Assembly: GCF_000283155.1 (NCBI RefSeq)
Contig: NW_004454260.1
Location: 4,305,749 to 4,369,748, forward strand
Origin: Ceratotherium simum simum
Lineage: Eukaryota > Chordata > Mammalia > Perissodactyla > Rhinocerotidae
Direction of reading: 5' to 3'
DNA: 64,000 bases
Part shown: one piece after another, positions 1-11,229 of the stretch
Layout of the letters: each line of letters starts with the position of its first letter
How positions within the stretch are numbered: position 1 is the stretch's first letter
Translations under genes and position numbers: made by a program
The notes under the pieces: model-generated
The model's database searches: none
What the model was told of the DNA's origin: nothing
What the model saw: only the letters and a program-made list of their open reading frames with translations

Positions 1-306
1 TATATATATGTACAATGGAATACTACTCAGCCATAAAAAAAGACAAAATCGTCCCATTTGCAACAACATGGATGGGCCTGGAGGGTATTATGTTAAGTGA
101 AGTAAACCAGAAGGAGAAAGACAAACACCATATGATCTCACTCATTTGTGGAATATAAACCAACACATGGACAGAGAAAACTGTATTGTGGTCACCAGGG
201 GCAATGGGGGTGGGGGGTGGGCACAAGGGGTGAAGGGAGACATGTATATGGTGATGGACAAACAAAAATGTACAACCCAAAATTTCACAATGTTAAAAAC
301 CATTAA
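1..306 (+). mobile_element. L1 LINE, 3' end (ORF2 C-terminus plus 3' UTR)
   Basis: The first ~155 bases encode the usual L1 ORF2 C-terminus (the SAIKKDKIVPFATTWMGLEG type of tail), followed by an in-frame stop. A short 3' UTR follows, with a G-rich tract at about 197-240 typical of L1 3' UTRs. The element ends in an A-rich tail near 300. The window edge cuts its left side, so its length and TSD cannot be seen. It is an inert fragment. Confidence 0.9.
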
Positions 307-737
307 AGAAAAAAGCAGTTAGCCTGTGTGATCAGATGCCAGGGTAGGCACACATCAACTTGAAATACCATGTGCGTATGGGGTCGGTGCAGCAGGCAGT
401 AAACGAAATAGAAACAGGATGAAAATGAAAGATTCTTTCTAATTAGAATACTTCCCAAGAGTTCCCATCTGGTTCGTCCATAAATCATCATCACGAGGGA
501 GAGTATCTGACACGGGTCATCCCCTGAAGAAATGAACTGGGTGTGCTTTTTGGGGAGAGGCAAAAAGTGGTCACAGGGGTGTGAGTGGAGAAAGTTAAGA
601 GGTGGAGAAGTTGAGGAGACCATGCGCTCCCTGTAGTTGGAGAGGACGTGAGAAAGGTTTTCTTTTTTTACATCTCTAAATCTCCAGTCCTTGTCTATAA
701 AATAGAAGATAAAGTTGACCCCTAAATACATGCATTA
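307..737. other. Single-copy-looking sequence, nothing recognised
   Basis: No repeat family, exon signature or reading frame of note was recognised. The open frame on the minus strand here has no recognisable protein similarity and is probably chance. Confidence 0.5.
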
Positions 738-995
738 GGAAGCAGTGTGGCATCATGGAAAGAGCATGGACTTTGGAGCCTGAAAGACCTGGGTCAGCAT
801 CCACTTAATTGCTAGGTAGAGTTGGGAAAATAGTTTAACTTCTACAGACTTCAGTGTCCATGTCTTTGAGACAGAGATTCTAATATTTACCTTGTTCTAG
901 GGATTAGAAGTAATGTATATAAAATGCCCACTGCAGTGTCAGGCATATAGCAGACAGGCATTCAGTAAATGGTAGCTCTCACCATCACCATCCTC
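738..995 (+). mobile_element. MIR SINE relic
   Basis: The order of features is that of MIR in the sense direction. A 'catggaaagagcatggactttggagcc' -like head comes first (shown only in part: GAGCATGGACTTTGGAGCC). A run about losing and regaining small counts of Ts and a terminal TCAGTAAATGGTAGCT-type end follow. The copy is heavily diverged, as expected for this pre-eutherian family. Confidence 0.75.
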
Positions 996-1875
996 AAGCT
1001 CACTATTGTGCAAATCTCCTTATAGTAATGGAGGAAACTGAGCAACAATGGTGAAGGTGTATTTCTAATAAGTACACAGAATACCCTGGAAAATCTTGAA
1101 GCCTTATTTGATATGGCATGAGTGGGAATGCTCAGTGCTTATTCTTGGCATTGCTCTGACTCTCCTAGGTCATATCTTTCGGTTCAGTCCCCATGTTCAT
1201 GCCCTTGACATACCCTCTCTTAGCCTCTTCTTTCCTCCCCAGCCATTCAGGTTTCAGGTCTGCCAAGCTTTCCCTCAATGCTATTTCCCATCCCCACCTC
1301 TGCCTCATCTCTCATTCTTTCTTGACTCAAGAATGCATTTTCCAAACACATCCTTACAGCAGAAGAGGGCTATAGTTACTACCTTATTTTCTTCCTATCA
1401 GGCTGTGAATGTCCAATGGGTCACAACCACATTGGGCACAATGACTCCATAAAGCTCCCAGTTTAATTGCCAAGGACAGATTGCTGTGGACTCTATCTGC
1501 CAAGAGAATGAATGAGTGTTGAGAGGCAGGTTGTGACTCCTTTGATGTAAAACTTTGAATGAAATACTTCCAGGAACTCTTGGAATTTCCTGGGACACAG
1601 GCCTCTAACACATATTCTCTGGAATCACCACCTTGGGAGAATTTGTTTTCTTCAACTCAGACAACAGATCTTGATAAGCTACCATTTTTTGTACAATCTT
1701 GAATCGTTTAAGCTGTTAAAAATGCTAGGGAAACAGCTTCAGAGAGGGTAAGGCTCCCTGGTCAGCAAAGGTGACACACGTGGGTGGGTGGACTTTTCCC
1801 GGGAATCCAGGCTTTGGAGATGGGAAGTGCAGACAGCTGGACAAGCCATGTGGTTTATGTCCACCAGTCACAGAG
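996..1875. other. Unassigned sequence
   Basis: I see no recognisable repeat or gene. Short overlapping open frames of 60-118 codons at 1096-1452 and 1384-1611 share no recognisable family and lie on both strands. Confidence 0.45.
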
Positions 1876-1879
1876 AGGA

Positions 1880-2050
1880 GTGGGAAGAGCCAGACTGGGG
1901 TGCAAGTCTCAGCTACTGCCCTCCCTAAGCAAGTTGCTTTAAGCAAGTTACTTCATCTCCCCCATTCTCTCTTTCTGCATTTCTGAAAGGGGAGTTGTGC
2001 TGCCTACTTGCTAAGGTTGTCATAGGTTTAAGTGAGAGCAGTGAGTGCTC
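1880..2050 (+). mobile_element. Weak MIR-like relic
   Basis: The phrase GCAAGTTACTTCATCTC near 1944 resembles the MIR core about 'acttaacctctctg', and the downstream AGTGAGAGCAGTGAGTGCTC region is in the expected place. The match is poor, and a repeat-library search would be needed to confirm it. Confidence 0.4.
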
Positions 2051-2364
2051 TGACATCCCTCCCTGGTGCCCACTCCCCTCTCCACCCTTGTTAAGATTCT
2101 AGAATGTTCTTTTTCTCTCTAGAATTGATGAGAAGAAATCATTAGCAGAAATAGAGTACAGTTTAAATTATCTGTTGTTTGCATTCACACCTTATGAATC
2201 TTGAAGGTCAATGTTGGAGAAATATGAAGTCAACTTAGAATCCTTGCAGACTTTCAAAGAAATCTTGCGTCTTCAGAGAAATAAGAGACAATAATTTAGT
2301 TTAGAGTTATTACTAATGATAATATTATAACAACACTCATCCTGAATTACAGACTTAATATATA
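2051..2364. other. Unassigned AT-rich sequence
   Basis: Nothing recognised. It is AT-rich with no long open frame. Confidence 0.4.
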
Positions 2365-2369
2365 TTAAT

Positions 2370-2520
2370 TTTGTGTTTACAAAGTACTCTTACATAGGTT
2401 ATCCCATTTGCCCTTCAAAACAATTCTGAAAGCAGGAAAGGCAGAAATTTATTTCACTCAAGTGAGTCCACTGAGGTTCAGAAACTTGCTGTGAGTCATA
2501 GCTAATGAATGATCACGCTA
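2370..2520 (+). mobile_element. MIR/MIR3-like relic
   Basis: It carries the succession 'tttacaaagtactcttacat', 'atcccatttgcccttcaaaacaa' (read in part), then 'ctgaggttcagaaacttgct', which is the order seen in the 3' half of MIR-class SINEs. It is diverged. Confidence 0.55.
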
Positions 2521-2749
2521 GGACTCAAACACCCATCTCCAGACCCCAGCTTCACTGCTGGTGCCTCCTTTGTCCTAATCAGGTCCTCAGCTCTCAATGC
2601 TTACCCATCAGAGAGGAAGCATCAAGACATGTATGTGATTACCCATTGCAAGTTAAAAAAAAGAAAAAGATATATTTCATGTAACAGCTGAAATTGTTCC
2701 ACTGGGTCAACCAATTTTCTCTAGGCCTCAACAGTGTGTGGGTATAAAT

Positions 2750-2948
2750 TCTAAGAATTGCTAACATTTATTGAGAAACCATTATGTGCCAGCTACTATG
2801 CTAAGTGAGCCTTTTACATACATTTCCACTTAATCCTCTCAACAACCCTATGAAGTAGGTATTGCTACCTCATCTTAGAGAAGAGGAAACTGATTATCAG
2901 AGAGGTTAAGTAACCTACTCAAGGTCACATAGCCACACAGTGGACTCA
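2750..2948 (+). mobile_element. MIR SINE, well preserved
   Basis: A clear MIR. It has AACATTTATTGAG, then ATTATGTGCCAGCTACTATG, then CTCAACAACCCTATGAAGTA, then GAGGAAACTGA and GGTTAAGTAACCTACTCAAG, ending with GGTCACATAGCCACACAG. This is one of the best MIR copies in the window and is in the sense orientation. Confidence 0.88.
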
Positions 2949-3213
2949 GAGAAATGCGTCTGGCACCAAAACACATGCTCTCAATCACTGTGTTATTTAC
3001 ATCACAGCAGAAACTCAATGTTTCTCTGGCACTTCCCTATACTTCCCATACAGAATCCCAGCCCACTAAAGATGCCCCCCAAATACTCAAGAGAGTCCTA
3101 AGGAGGTGTCTTACATGAGTCCTCTAAGTTAGTGCAGTCAATCCTCCTGTCCACTCTCCAGTGGCCTCCACCATTTCTTTACTCTTCTCCTACTCCAGTC
3201 TGCACAACCTAGA

Positions 3214-3249
3214 AATGAAATATTTAGCGTGAATGAAATATTTAGCATG
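3214..3249 (+). repeat. 18-bp tandem duplication
   Basis: AATGAAATATTTAGCGTG at 3214-3231 is followed directly by AATGAAATATTTAGCATG at 3232-3249, with a single G/A difference. It is a recent short tandem duplication in otherwise unassigned sequence (2950-3365). Confidence 0.9.
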
Positions 3250-3369
3250 AATCACCTCTGTGGTAGGCTTGCAAATAGAACGTTAGAAGAGAGAAGTGTC
3301 CTGAACACACCACCACCACAGGACTTTTGGTGCATCATTTCATTGGAGGTTGGAGTTGAAATCTCTCAT

Positions 3370-3545
3370 TCAAGAGATCTTTAAAGCCCTGCTTATCTGG
3401 GGAAGTTGTGGTAAAAGTCCTGGGGCAGTTATTTCACTTCCCTGAGCCTCACGCTGCTCAACTGCACAGTGGAGACAGTGCCGCCCGCCTCTCAGGGCTG
3501 TGTTGTGCCTTGAATACTGTAAGGTACACAGAGCACCTGGGGTAA
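3370..3545 (+). mobile_element. Possible MIR relic
   Basis: A stretch with 'cagttatttcacttccctga' followed by 'gagcctcacgctgctcaact' and a counting-down tail around 3510-3545 matches the MIR layout. Substitutions are heavy, so the call is tentative. Confidence 0.45.
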
Positions 3546-4870
3546 CGCTCGGCACCTCTGGAAGCTAAAGGAAAAGATGGTCCCTGCTCACCCGAATCCC
3601 TGTTCTGTGTGAAGCCGTAGCTCCTCGTCCTATTAGCAGTCAATCAGCTAACAAACCGCTATTTGTTGAGTGATTACAATGTTCAAGCAAGTTCTTTTAT
3701 AGGAGAGTGAGAAAATTACATAAAGAGGACTGGATGTCACTCACACAGGATTTTTGTTGAAAATTAGTGTAATCAACATATCATTATTTCAATGGATGAG
3801 TCTAAGACTTGGACATAATATTGTTTTTCCGAATTGTTCTCTGTAATGGTATTTGTTATAAAGGGAGTGGAGTGGCCCAGGCCTGGCCCGGACAGCTCTG
3901 GACACATTTCTGAGGAGATGTAGACTGAGTCATTTGTCAGCTGTCTGGAAATGTGGGCAGAGCCACCATAAACTTGGGTGAAAAAGCTGTGTGAAGATGT
4001 TAAAAAGGAAAACCAACACACGGCCCCAACCACCCCTCCTGAGAATTTTCAAAGCCTCGCCCTGGCCAGCACTGGTCAGCAGGGGCCGTGGCCCTCGGTT
4101 CCTCCAGGGGTGCTGCCGGTGAGGTAATGGCCAGTGCGAGGGAGAGAGACAGCTCAGGCTGTGTGTTGCACAGCAGCCAGCTGGCCAGGCCATGTGCTTG
4201 TCTCAGAGGATGATTCCCTGGTTTCTTTTCAGTCAAGTTCAAATTGATAAAGAAAAGACCTTTCCCATCCCCTGCTCCCTTCTCTCGCCGGGAACGAGGT
4301 CTGCAGGACTCAAGAGGTTCCCTTCCGTTGTGAGAGGTATTGGGCCTGGAGTGACACTCTGAATGTGCGTTTCTCAGTGCATTTTCAGGTGACTTGCTAT
4401 TGTTCTCACAAGTTAAGAAGGTTAAACTATTTTTAAAAATAAACAAAAAAACCATCCTGATTTGTTACCTAGAGATTTTTTTTATTTCATCTTTTGTTCT
4501 TCTTTTTTTTTCTTATTTTCTCTTTTTCATCTTTGTCTCTTTATTTTTATTTATTTTTCTGTGTGTGATGCCAAGCATTTTGATGTGGGTCTACCGCCAG
4601 AGAACTCCCAAATAACCACAGGATTTGAAGTGGATTTCATTAAAACATTAAAGTTGTTTCCGATGGTGTGTTATCAGTGTGTTATTAAGGTAGATTCAGA
4701 TTTCACCGTGAAGCAAGCGTCCTTGAGGCTCCTCGAGAAACCACGTGGTGTCCCACAGGTCAGACACCAAATAGCAGGGGGAGCTAACACAAAGTTTAGG
4801 ATAAAACAATGAAATGAATAACTTTGATGTTTTCATTTCAAATATGGGGAGGAGGACAGTTAAGAAAAAG
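3546..4870. other. Unassigned sequence with a T-rich tract
   Basis: No repeat family or gene was recognised over this 1.3 kb. A pyrimidine-rich run at about 4474-4560, mostly T with scattered C, is low complexity. It explains the hydrophobic Phe/Leu-rich frames read across it at 4394-4812. I found no exon-like signal. Confidence 0.45.
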
Positions 4871-4875
4871 GAATT

Positions 4876-6199
4876 CCATCAGACACACCAAGGTGAGGGA
4901 GGCCAAATCTTGACTATCCTCTCCCACCACTCACTCCTAGAATGGTCTCCACCAGTCCGTCTGTTTCTGTGATTCTGTGAAGTCTCATGGTCTTGATCAA
5001 GACCATCCCCTGATCCCTGCTCCTTGAAGACTTGCCCTGGGTGCTGAAGGTGTGCCTTTGCTTCCTCAGGCTGTCGGTGGAAAAGAACCATGGGGCCAAG
5101 TCCCGGCTGCCCACAGCTGCTGGCGTTCACACCCTTGGGCACTGAGGTCTGAAACTTGACCCTAGCCAGGACCAGCCCTGCCCCGTTGGAGGAAATGGCT
5201 GAACTGCCTGTGCAACAGCAAATGAAAACTTCCTTCCTCTTCATCCAGCTGCGGGCCCCCGCTGCCCGAGCTCTCCCCGCCCTGTCTCCAGCCACTGCAG
5301 CCTGGACAGCAGCCCCAGGGGGCCCAGAGGAGGGACACATTTTCCCAAGTCCCAGGACAGGCTTCTTGGCAGGCCGGGACCTTAGGCGCACACAGGGCTT
5401 GGCTGCCCCTCCCTCGCGCCTGCTGCAGAAGGAGGGCCGTGGGACAGAGGAACCAGCTGCTTTCAGTTGCTCTGCTCTGAAGGAGGAGACGGAGGGAGAG
5501 GAAGAACCCCAGAGTCTGGATGTAAGGAGGGGTGGAGTTTGCGGATTCCCACGTTGCAGGCGTTCCCTGCCTCCTGCGTCCGGGAAACTCGGACGGCTGC
5601 AGCCCCTGTCATGCAGGCTTCCTAGCCCCACTCCCGCCATGAGCCATGGAAGCAGCAATCCCTCCATGGGCTGGAAGCACTGGTGGGACATTACTGCCCC
5701 CCAGGACCTGTGGAGCGTGGACCCGCAGTCTTGGGAGGCCTTGAGATGCTCAGTTCCACAGGCCCCCCTGGCCCATGCTGCTGACAGGGGTGAAAGGGCT
5801 GTGAAGAGAGGTGCTGTCACCCGCCAGGTGCTCCCGAAGAGCTGTGAAGAGGGCACAGGTACCACAAGGCTCTACAGATACTGTCCGCCCATTCAGACCA
5901 GCGCGAGCTTCCTGGTCCCACCTGCTGCTCTGCCTCTCAAGGTAAGAAAGTGTGTGTGGCTGAGTCCCCCAGAACTCAGCTGTTCCCACCAGAAGACACA
6001 AGGAGAGAGGGGGCGGATGGGCCCCCCAGGGCTCCCACCTCCTCACACTGGGGCTCCCCTCCACTGTGGATGGGCTACACCTCTCTGTAGCCGAGGAACC
6101 CACCGGCCACAGTCCTGGGGGCCTGGGCCTGCCTTTCCTCTGTGCTCTCCACCTTCCCAGCCACTAGCGACATTTTGTTTGGAAAGAGAGAATGAATAA
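4876..6199. other. GC-rich block with facing long open frames, probably non-coding
   Basis: A plus-strand frame stays open from just after a TGA at 5150 to a stop at 6197-6199 (about 347 codons; its first listed codon at 5156 is TTG, not ATG). A minus-strand frame of about 328 codons covers 4879-5865. Neither translation shows a domain I recognise; both are rich in Pro, Arg, Ser and Gly, as expected from GC-rich DNA. A good splice acceptor (TTTGCTTCCTCAG ending at 5069) and a strong donor (AAGGTAAGA, GT at 5942-5943) bracket 5070-5941. CpGs are present but look too sparse for a CpG island. I favour chance open frames; a lineage-specific or non-coding exon remains possible. Confidence 0.35.
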
Positions 6200-6294
6200 T
6201 TGTTTCCCAAGATTTCTGCCAAAGATAGGAAAAGAAAAGTCAGGCAAGGAAGTGCATATTTATGGGGAAAGACCAGAGGGAAGGACAAGGAGGT

Positions 6295-6425
6295 ACACAG
6301 ACGTTTACTGAGCCCTGTGCTGTGCCAGCTGGGGTGCTAAGTGTTCTCTTATGCCCCGTTTATCCTCATCACCACCCTGAAAAATAGAGGCTCACATCCC
6401 CCGTTTCAGATGAGGGAATTGAGGG
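6295..6425 (+). mobile_element. MIR SINE, 3' part
   Basis: The order ACGTTTACTGAGCCCTGTG, TGCCAGCTGGGGTGCTAAGT, TTATCCTCATCACCACCCTG, then CAGATGAGGGAATTGAGG follows the MIR consensus in the sense direction. Confidence 0.78.
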
Positions 6426-7660
6426 GTGGCTAGGCAAAAATCCTGCTCCTCCTTCCAGAAAGAAAAGGGCAGAAGCAAAACCTGTTCTCCAAATGGGCAC
6501 TGGGGACCTTGGGGAGGCTTTAGTGTATTTTGTGGAGGTTTCCAGAACTGGAGCGCAGCCTTGGAGCTCAGCCACATCCTTGCACGCTTGACCTTCTAGG
6601 GCCCACTTCCACCTCCATCCTCCCCTGCAAGTAGTTGTGTAGCCCTGGGAATCAGCCTCCTAGCCTCCATTTCCCATTAGGAGGGGAAAGGTATGGTGGT
6701 CTCCTGTGTGGCCTCCAGGGTCTCGTCCAACCCTCACAGGCTCCACCTTCCATTGTGGCCATGCTTACTCTTTGTTATTAGCATCTTGTTCTCTGCATCT
6801 CTGACTCAGCCTTCTCATCATGCTGATGCCTGAACCCAGCCTGCCCTCTCCACTCAGCTCAGGTGTACTGGTCCCAAAATGGGTAGACAAAATAAAAAAT
6901 TATGCTTTTCCCAATAGCATGGACATCTTGCTATACCTTGCACGTATATAGGTGGTGGGGGTGAGGGTGAGGAAGAGTGTGTGTGTTGAGGTTGGCGGGA
7001 TGAGGTAGAGGAGGGGGGACTCTTGTTGGAGTATGTGGCAGGTTGACTTGGAGGAGACTCTCAGGGAAGTCACCAGAGAAATGGGTGAAATGCACAACAT
7101 CGGAACAGGGGCCTTCGGTGGGCTTGGAAGTGAGGCTGCTTCCTCTAGATTCTGTGGCTCTCTCCCATGTGCTTCCCCACACCATTCTCCTTGCCCTTTC
7201 TCCTCTTCGCAGGGAGCCTGCAGTGCCACAGTTAAGAATCAGGGAGAAAGGATGAGCCCAAGTTCTCTTTGGAGGGAAACTCTTGGAAGAAGAGATGCTA
7301 GCTGCTTCCTTAAGAGATAGTTGACATTTCCCCCTCCCTCTCCTATCCCTCATTTCCTACAGGGGTTTAGGAGGAATGACATCCCGTGCATGCGTCAGAG
7401 CCCAGTCTCTGTGAGGGCTCACACAGCAGTTGTTTGTGTACTTTAGTGCTCGTCTTGTTGACTTGAAAACTCCATCTTTCCCATCTCCCCCCTCCAGCCT
7501 TCCGGCCATGCACCACAGCCTCAGAGCTTCGCCTGCTTCTCTAGGGAGGGGCACTGTGGGAGTTGGTCCAGGTGGGTAGACTTCTGCCACATTGGCCTCA
7601 TTTCACCCCTTTAGCTAACGGGTGCCCAGACGTCTGCCCCATCTGGAACGAGGATTCAAA
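6426..7660. other. Unassigned sequence
   Basis: I see no recognised repeat or exon. A G-rich run at about 6953-7020 gives rise to short frames on both strands, none with recognisable similarity. Confidence 0.4.
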
Positions 7661-7664
7661 GATT

Positions 7665-7805
7665 CCTGAGTAAAAACTTAGAAACCCAGGTGCAAGTCCT
7701 AACCTTGAGCAAGCCACCTAGGTCCTCAGTTTTCCTGTCTGGAAAACACTGACGACCCCACCTGCCCCATAGTTGCTGTGGAGATTTGTGTTCTAAAGTC
7801 CTGGG
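7665..7805 (+). mobile_element. MIR SINE relic
   Basis: CAGGTGCAAGTCCTAACCT, then CAGTTTTCCTGTCTGGAAAA and a 'catagttgctgtggagattt'-like segment follow the MIR order (a colleague of the copy at 738-995). It is diverged. Confidence 0.6.
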
Positions 7806-8157
7806 CCAGTGAAAGGGACCCTCGGGAGCCCTGTCTGAAGAGAGAGCAGAGGAGAGGCAAAATCAGCGAACCACCAGGGAGGACCAGGGGGCCATGGAGT
7901 CAGCAGTGTCAGCGTAGGGTGGGCCCCAGGGTCTGGTGAGGAAGCAGGGCTGCAAAACTTATCCTTAACCTTGCTGGTCAGGTGCTGTGATTCCTGTTGC
8001 CCCGGGGAGGAGGGGAGTTGGGAAATTAGCGCCCTCAGAACCTCAAGTCCTCTAAATGCCTTATGGCCGTTATTAACCAGGGGACCCCTGCCAGGTTTTG
8101 GGTGTTAGAGAAAGAAGCAAAATCAACAGAGATGGTTTTTCCATCTGCCCAGCCCTG

Positions 8158-8280
8158 AGCGGATTAAGGTGTCCTCTGGATTAGACAGATTACTGTATGA
8201 GAATTACCCAGTCCTCTCAGGTTTTGGGAATTTAGATGTATGAGTCACAGCAAAGCGGCAGAAGGCTGATTAAAAATAGT
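8158..8280. promoter_or_regulatory. Candidate cis-regulatory motif cluster
   Basis: Within about 120 bases of non-repeat sequence lie two GGATTA motifs at 8161-8166 and 8178-8183 (TAATCC on the other strand, the OTX/CRX/PITX type). A T-box-like half site AGGTGT at 8167-8172 overlaps the end of the first. A perfect AP-1 heptamer TGAGTCA is at 8241-8247, and a perfect MEF2 decamer TTAAAAATAG is at 8270-8279. Each motif alone occurs often by chance; the density is what is notable. Function is inference only. Confidence 0.3.
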
Positions 8281-8367
8281 TCTGTTCAACTATGAATGGA
8301 GGGGGGCGGGCCTTGATTATCCATAGTGGGAACTTTCACTTGATATGTTCATGAAAAATGTGATCAA

Positions 8368-8620
8368 GGCTGGCGAGGTGGCATAGCTGTTAAGTTCGTG
8401 TGCTCCGCTTCAGCAGCCTGGGGTTCACAGGTTCGGATCCCGGGTGCGGACATAACGCCCCGCTCCTCAAGCCATGCTGAGGTGGCATCCCACATAGAGC
8501 AACTAGAAAGATGTACAACTATGACATACAACTATCTACTGGGGCTTTTAAAAAGAGGAGGATTGGCAGCAGATGTTAGCTCAGGGACAATCTTCCTCAA
8601 AAAAAAAAAAAACAAAAAAT
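8368..8620 (+). mobile_element. ERE SINE (type A body, one tail module)
   Basis: A tRNA-derived perissodactyl SINE. The A box is at about 8379-8389 (TGGCATAGCTG) and the B box GGTTCGGATCC is at 8430-8440. The body includes the GAGCAACTAGAAAGATGTAC segment, then a single copy of the ~48-nt tail module (GAGGAGGATTGGCAGCAGATG onward), then an A-rich tail. A perfect 11-bp TSD, AATGTGATCAA, lies at 8357-8367 and 8621-8631. Dispersed by L1 machinery; no protein is encoded. Confidence 0.95.
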
Positions 8621-8771
8621 AATGTGATCAATTGTATTTATTAAAGTGAAATGTTGGTTAAATGGAAGCAAAATGTATTCCTATATTTACATCATAGGAT
8701 TGAGGTCCTTGTATCAACTTTCCAAGCAGAAAAATCTGGATCTTCCTCCTTTTTTTTTTATTTTCAATTTT

Positions 8772-9009
8772 TTTTTTGCGAGGAGGATCAGCCCTGAGCT
8801 AACATCTGATGCCAATCCTCCTGTTTTTTGCCGAGGAAGATTGGCCCTGACCTAACATCCGTGCCTGTCTTCCTCTACATTATATGGGATGCCGCCACAG
8901 CATGGCTTGATAAGCGGGGCGTCAATACACGCCCAGGATCTGAACCTGCAAACCCCGGGCACGGAAGCAGATCACGCACACTTAACTGCTGCACCACCAG
9001 GCCAGCCCC
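8772..9009 (-). mobile_element. ERE SINE (type B body), antisense
   Basis: Read on the minus strand it has a GGGGCTGGCCTGGTGGTGC head and ends in an A-rich tail (T-rich here at 8764-8778). The body carries two tandem tail modules rather than the CAACTAGAAGGATG segment. The direct repeat TCAATTTT at 8764-8771 and 9010-9017 is the likely TSD. It faces the ERE at 8368-8620 across about 150 bases. Confidence 0.93.
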
Positions 9010-9189
9010 TCAATTTTCTTCTTTACAGTGTTCCAAATGGCTAAATTTATTCTCTCACTGTTGAAACAAATGGGCTCTAGTGTGAAAATTGTTGACTTAC
9101 ATCCTTCCATGTATCATAAGGAGGGAATGCAGCAAATCAAACCACTGCTTCTTCATTTCTACTATGACTGGGCTTTAGTAAAACAACTG

Positions 9190-9315
9190 TAGCTCTCTGT
9201 GGCCTACAGAGGGCTTCCAAGGCACTATTTCCTCTTAGTCAAACCTCAAAACTCTGTGAGGATATACATTATTATTGTCCCCACTTCACAGATGAGGACA
9301 CAGATACCTGAGGAT
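9190..9315 (+). mobile_element. MIR/MIR3-like relic
   Basis: AAACTCTGTGAGGATATACA, then ATTATTGTCCCCACTTCACA and GATGAGGACACAG follow the 3' half of MIR-class SINEs in the sense direction. Confidence 0.6.
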
Positions 9316-10435
9316 GGTCAGCATCTTGCTGGTACCCAAGAGTAGGACATGGCAGCTCAGGACAGAGCTCAAGTCGTCCACTCTGAGGCCAGAGTTCTTT
9401 CAGCCTTCTCTCACTGTCTTCCAAGAGGGTGAGATTTCCTTGGAAGGCAATCCACCATTTTCTGGGACCTGGTGGTCTATGCTGCACTCCTACTTTCTCT
9501 GGTGGAGGTGATGGGAGAAGGACTCTCAGGAATATCAGGTCTTGTAACCCGGCCTGGTGTGAACAAGCATGTCTTTCGAGAAGCAGTAAAGGCCTGGGTT
9601 TGGAGGACGTGGAGTTCCAGCTCCGGGCAATGCCAACTGAGGGCTGTAATATTTCTGTGGTGAGTCCATCACTGTGAATCAGAAGATGTTCCACGGTCTG
9701 GGGCCAGAGCCTGCCCTGACAATTTCTTGGACCCCATGTTCTGCTGCCTCTTTGTGAGAAGGCAAGGAACTGTCAATGTGTGACTTGAGTTTGGGGCTAA
9801 AGATACAAAGCCCATATGAAGACATAGAAAACAGACAATTTCAAAAGTGAGGAAAAAATCTTTCTCTACAATCATTTTGGGAAATCTCCAATTTTTTTTT
9901 TACTAAGGCTTTGTATCTTCCATATTTTATGTTTTGAAATAACAATGACTTTTGGTATGTAAATGACATTAGAAAATTGGTAGTGAATATATTTTAAAGT
10001 GCCATTTTTACAAATCCTGCAAAATTTTCACCTGTAGCTTTAAATATCTCAGAAATTTTGCCTCTCCATTTTGGTCTTTCTTTTTCTCTTCCTCTCTCAC
10101 CTCAAAAACAATCAACTTTTTGAGTTTTCATTACCGGCTTCTAGGAGTGTTCAGGGTTTAGAAGACAGGGGGAGAATGAGCAAGGAGACAAGGAGTCCAC
10201 GAGAGGCCAGTGTAGGAGGGAGACAAGGATGGGTACATTATTCCTTAAGGCGGTGAATGGAAATGCAGTGTAGGTCTATTTTCTTATAGGTAAGCCCTGT
10301 CTAACAGACTAGAGAAAATAGTTTTAGCTCTCTGTGTCTTGGATTATTTTGCCTGAAAATATAAACAAAGTCTGAATTATAAGTCTGTAAAGTACATTAA
10401 ATTTTTGAAAGAAAGTTTTCATTTAGGGTAAAGGT
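9316..10435. other. Unassigned sequence
   Basis: No family or exon recognised. Short frames of 60-140 codons on both strands at 9272-9694 are mutually overlapping and show no conserved motif. Confidence 0.4.
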
Positions 10436-10439
10436 TACT

Positions 10440-10580
10440 GGCATTGTGATTCACAAGATGAAAATGAAGCTCTGCTTCTGCCAACTAATTAGCTAAGTGG
10501 CACCTAACAGCTCGTTGAACAAAGCTAGGTTATCTCATTTGTTCTCTGAGGTGTTTCCAGTTCTGACATTCTTTAATAAG
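10440..10580 (+). mobile_element. MIR SINE relic
   Basis: AATTAGCTAAGTGGCACC, then GGTTATCTCATTTGTTCTCT and TTTCCAGTTCTGACATTCTT match the later part of MIR in the sense direction. Confidence 0.6.
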
Positions 10581-11215
10581 TATGAATCTATGAATCCAGA
10601 AAGAGAAAGAAACTGTTTAATGAAATTAAAGTATTAAAACAATTTAATTTCATCTACTTCAGCTTGTGCCTAAAGATTAATTATTTTGTCAAATGACATA
10701 CAGTGGGCTTGTGTCTCTCAGGGAGATCTGGGATGCAGTGGGGGACTAGAATGGTTATATACGTGACTAGCACAGAGTCAATGCCCTCTTTGAGCAATAA
10801 CACAAATCCCCATCACAGAATTTTAGGGCCAGAATCACAAGCTTTCTGTCCCCTAATGGTTGATATTTCCTTCTCTGACCAGCTTCTAGTTGATGAAATT
10901 CCCTTCTAGAATTGAATACTGACCCTTGGGTATACCTAACCCCCAGGAAGAGGTCATTTATCTCATCTGGAGTAAACGCTTAATTACCCAAGCCTTTTTG
11001 ACTTTTCTAGCCTGTCATAAGTTTAGAAACTGTTCTGCTCATGTAAAGTGGCATTCTAGATCATTCTGTCTTTGTATTAATCCTTCTTGGTGAGCAAATT
11101 AGAATTTTTAAAAAGAAACTAGAACAGAGAGAGAGCTTGCACAAAGCCCACATAGTAATTTTAACAGTGGTATAGATAAATGTGCAGTGGTGTCCTTTAC
11201 AAGATGTTGGTATTT
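10581..11215. other. Unassigned sequence
   Basis: Nothing recognised in this stretch up to the TSD of the next ERE. Confidence 0.4.
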
Positions 11216-11229
11216 AGAAGACAGTATTG

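Noticed and set aside
4394..4812. Phe/Leu-rich frames suggesting a membrane protein
   Set aside because: They are generated by the T-rich tract at about 4474-4560 and are not supported by any start context or homology.
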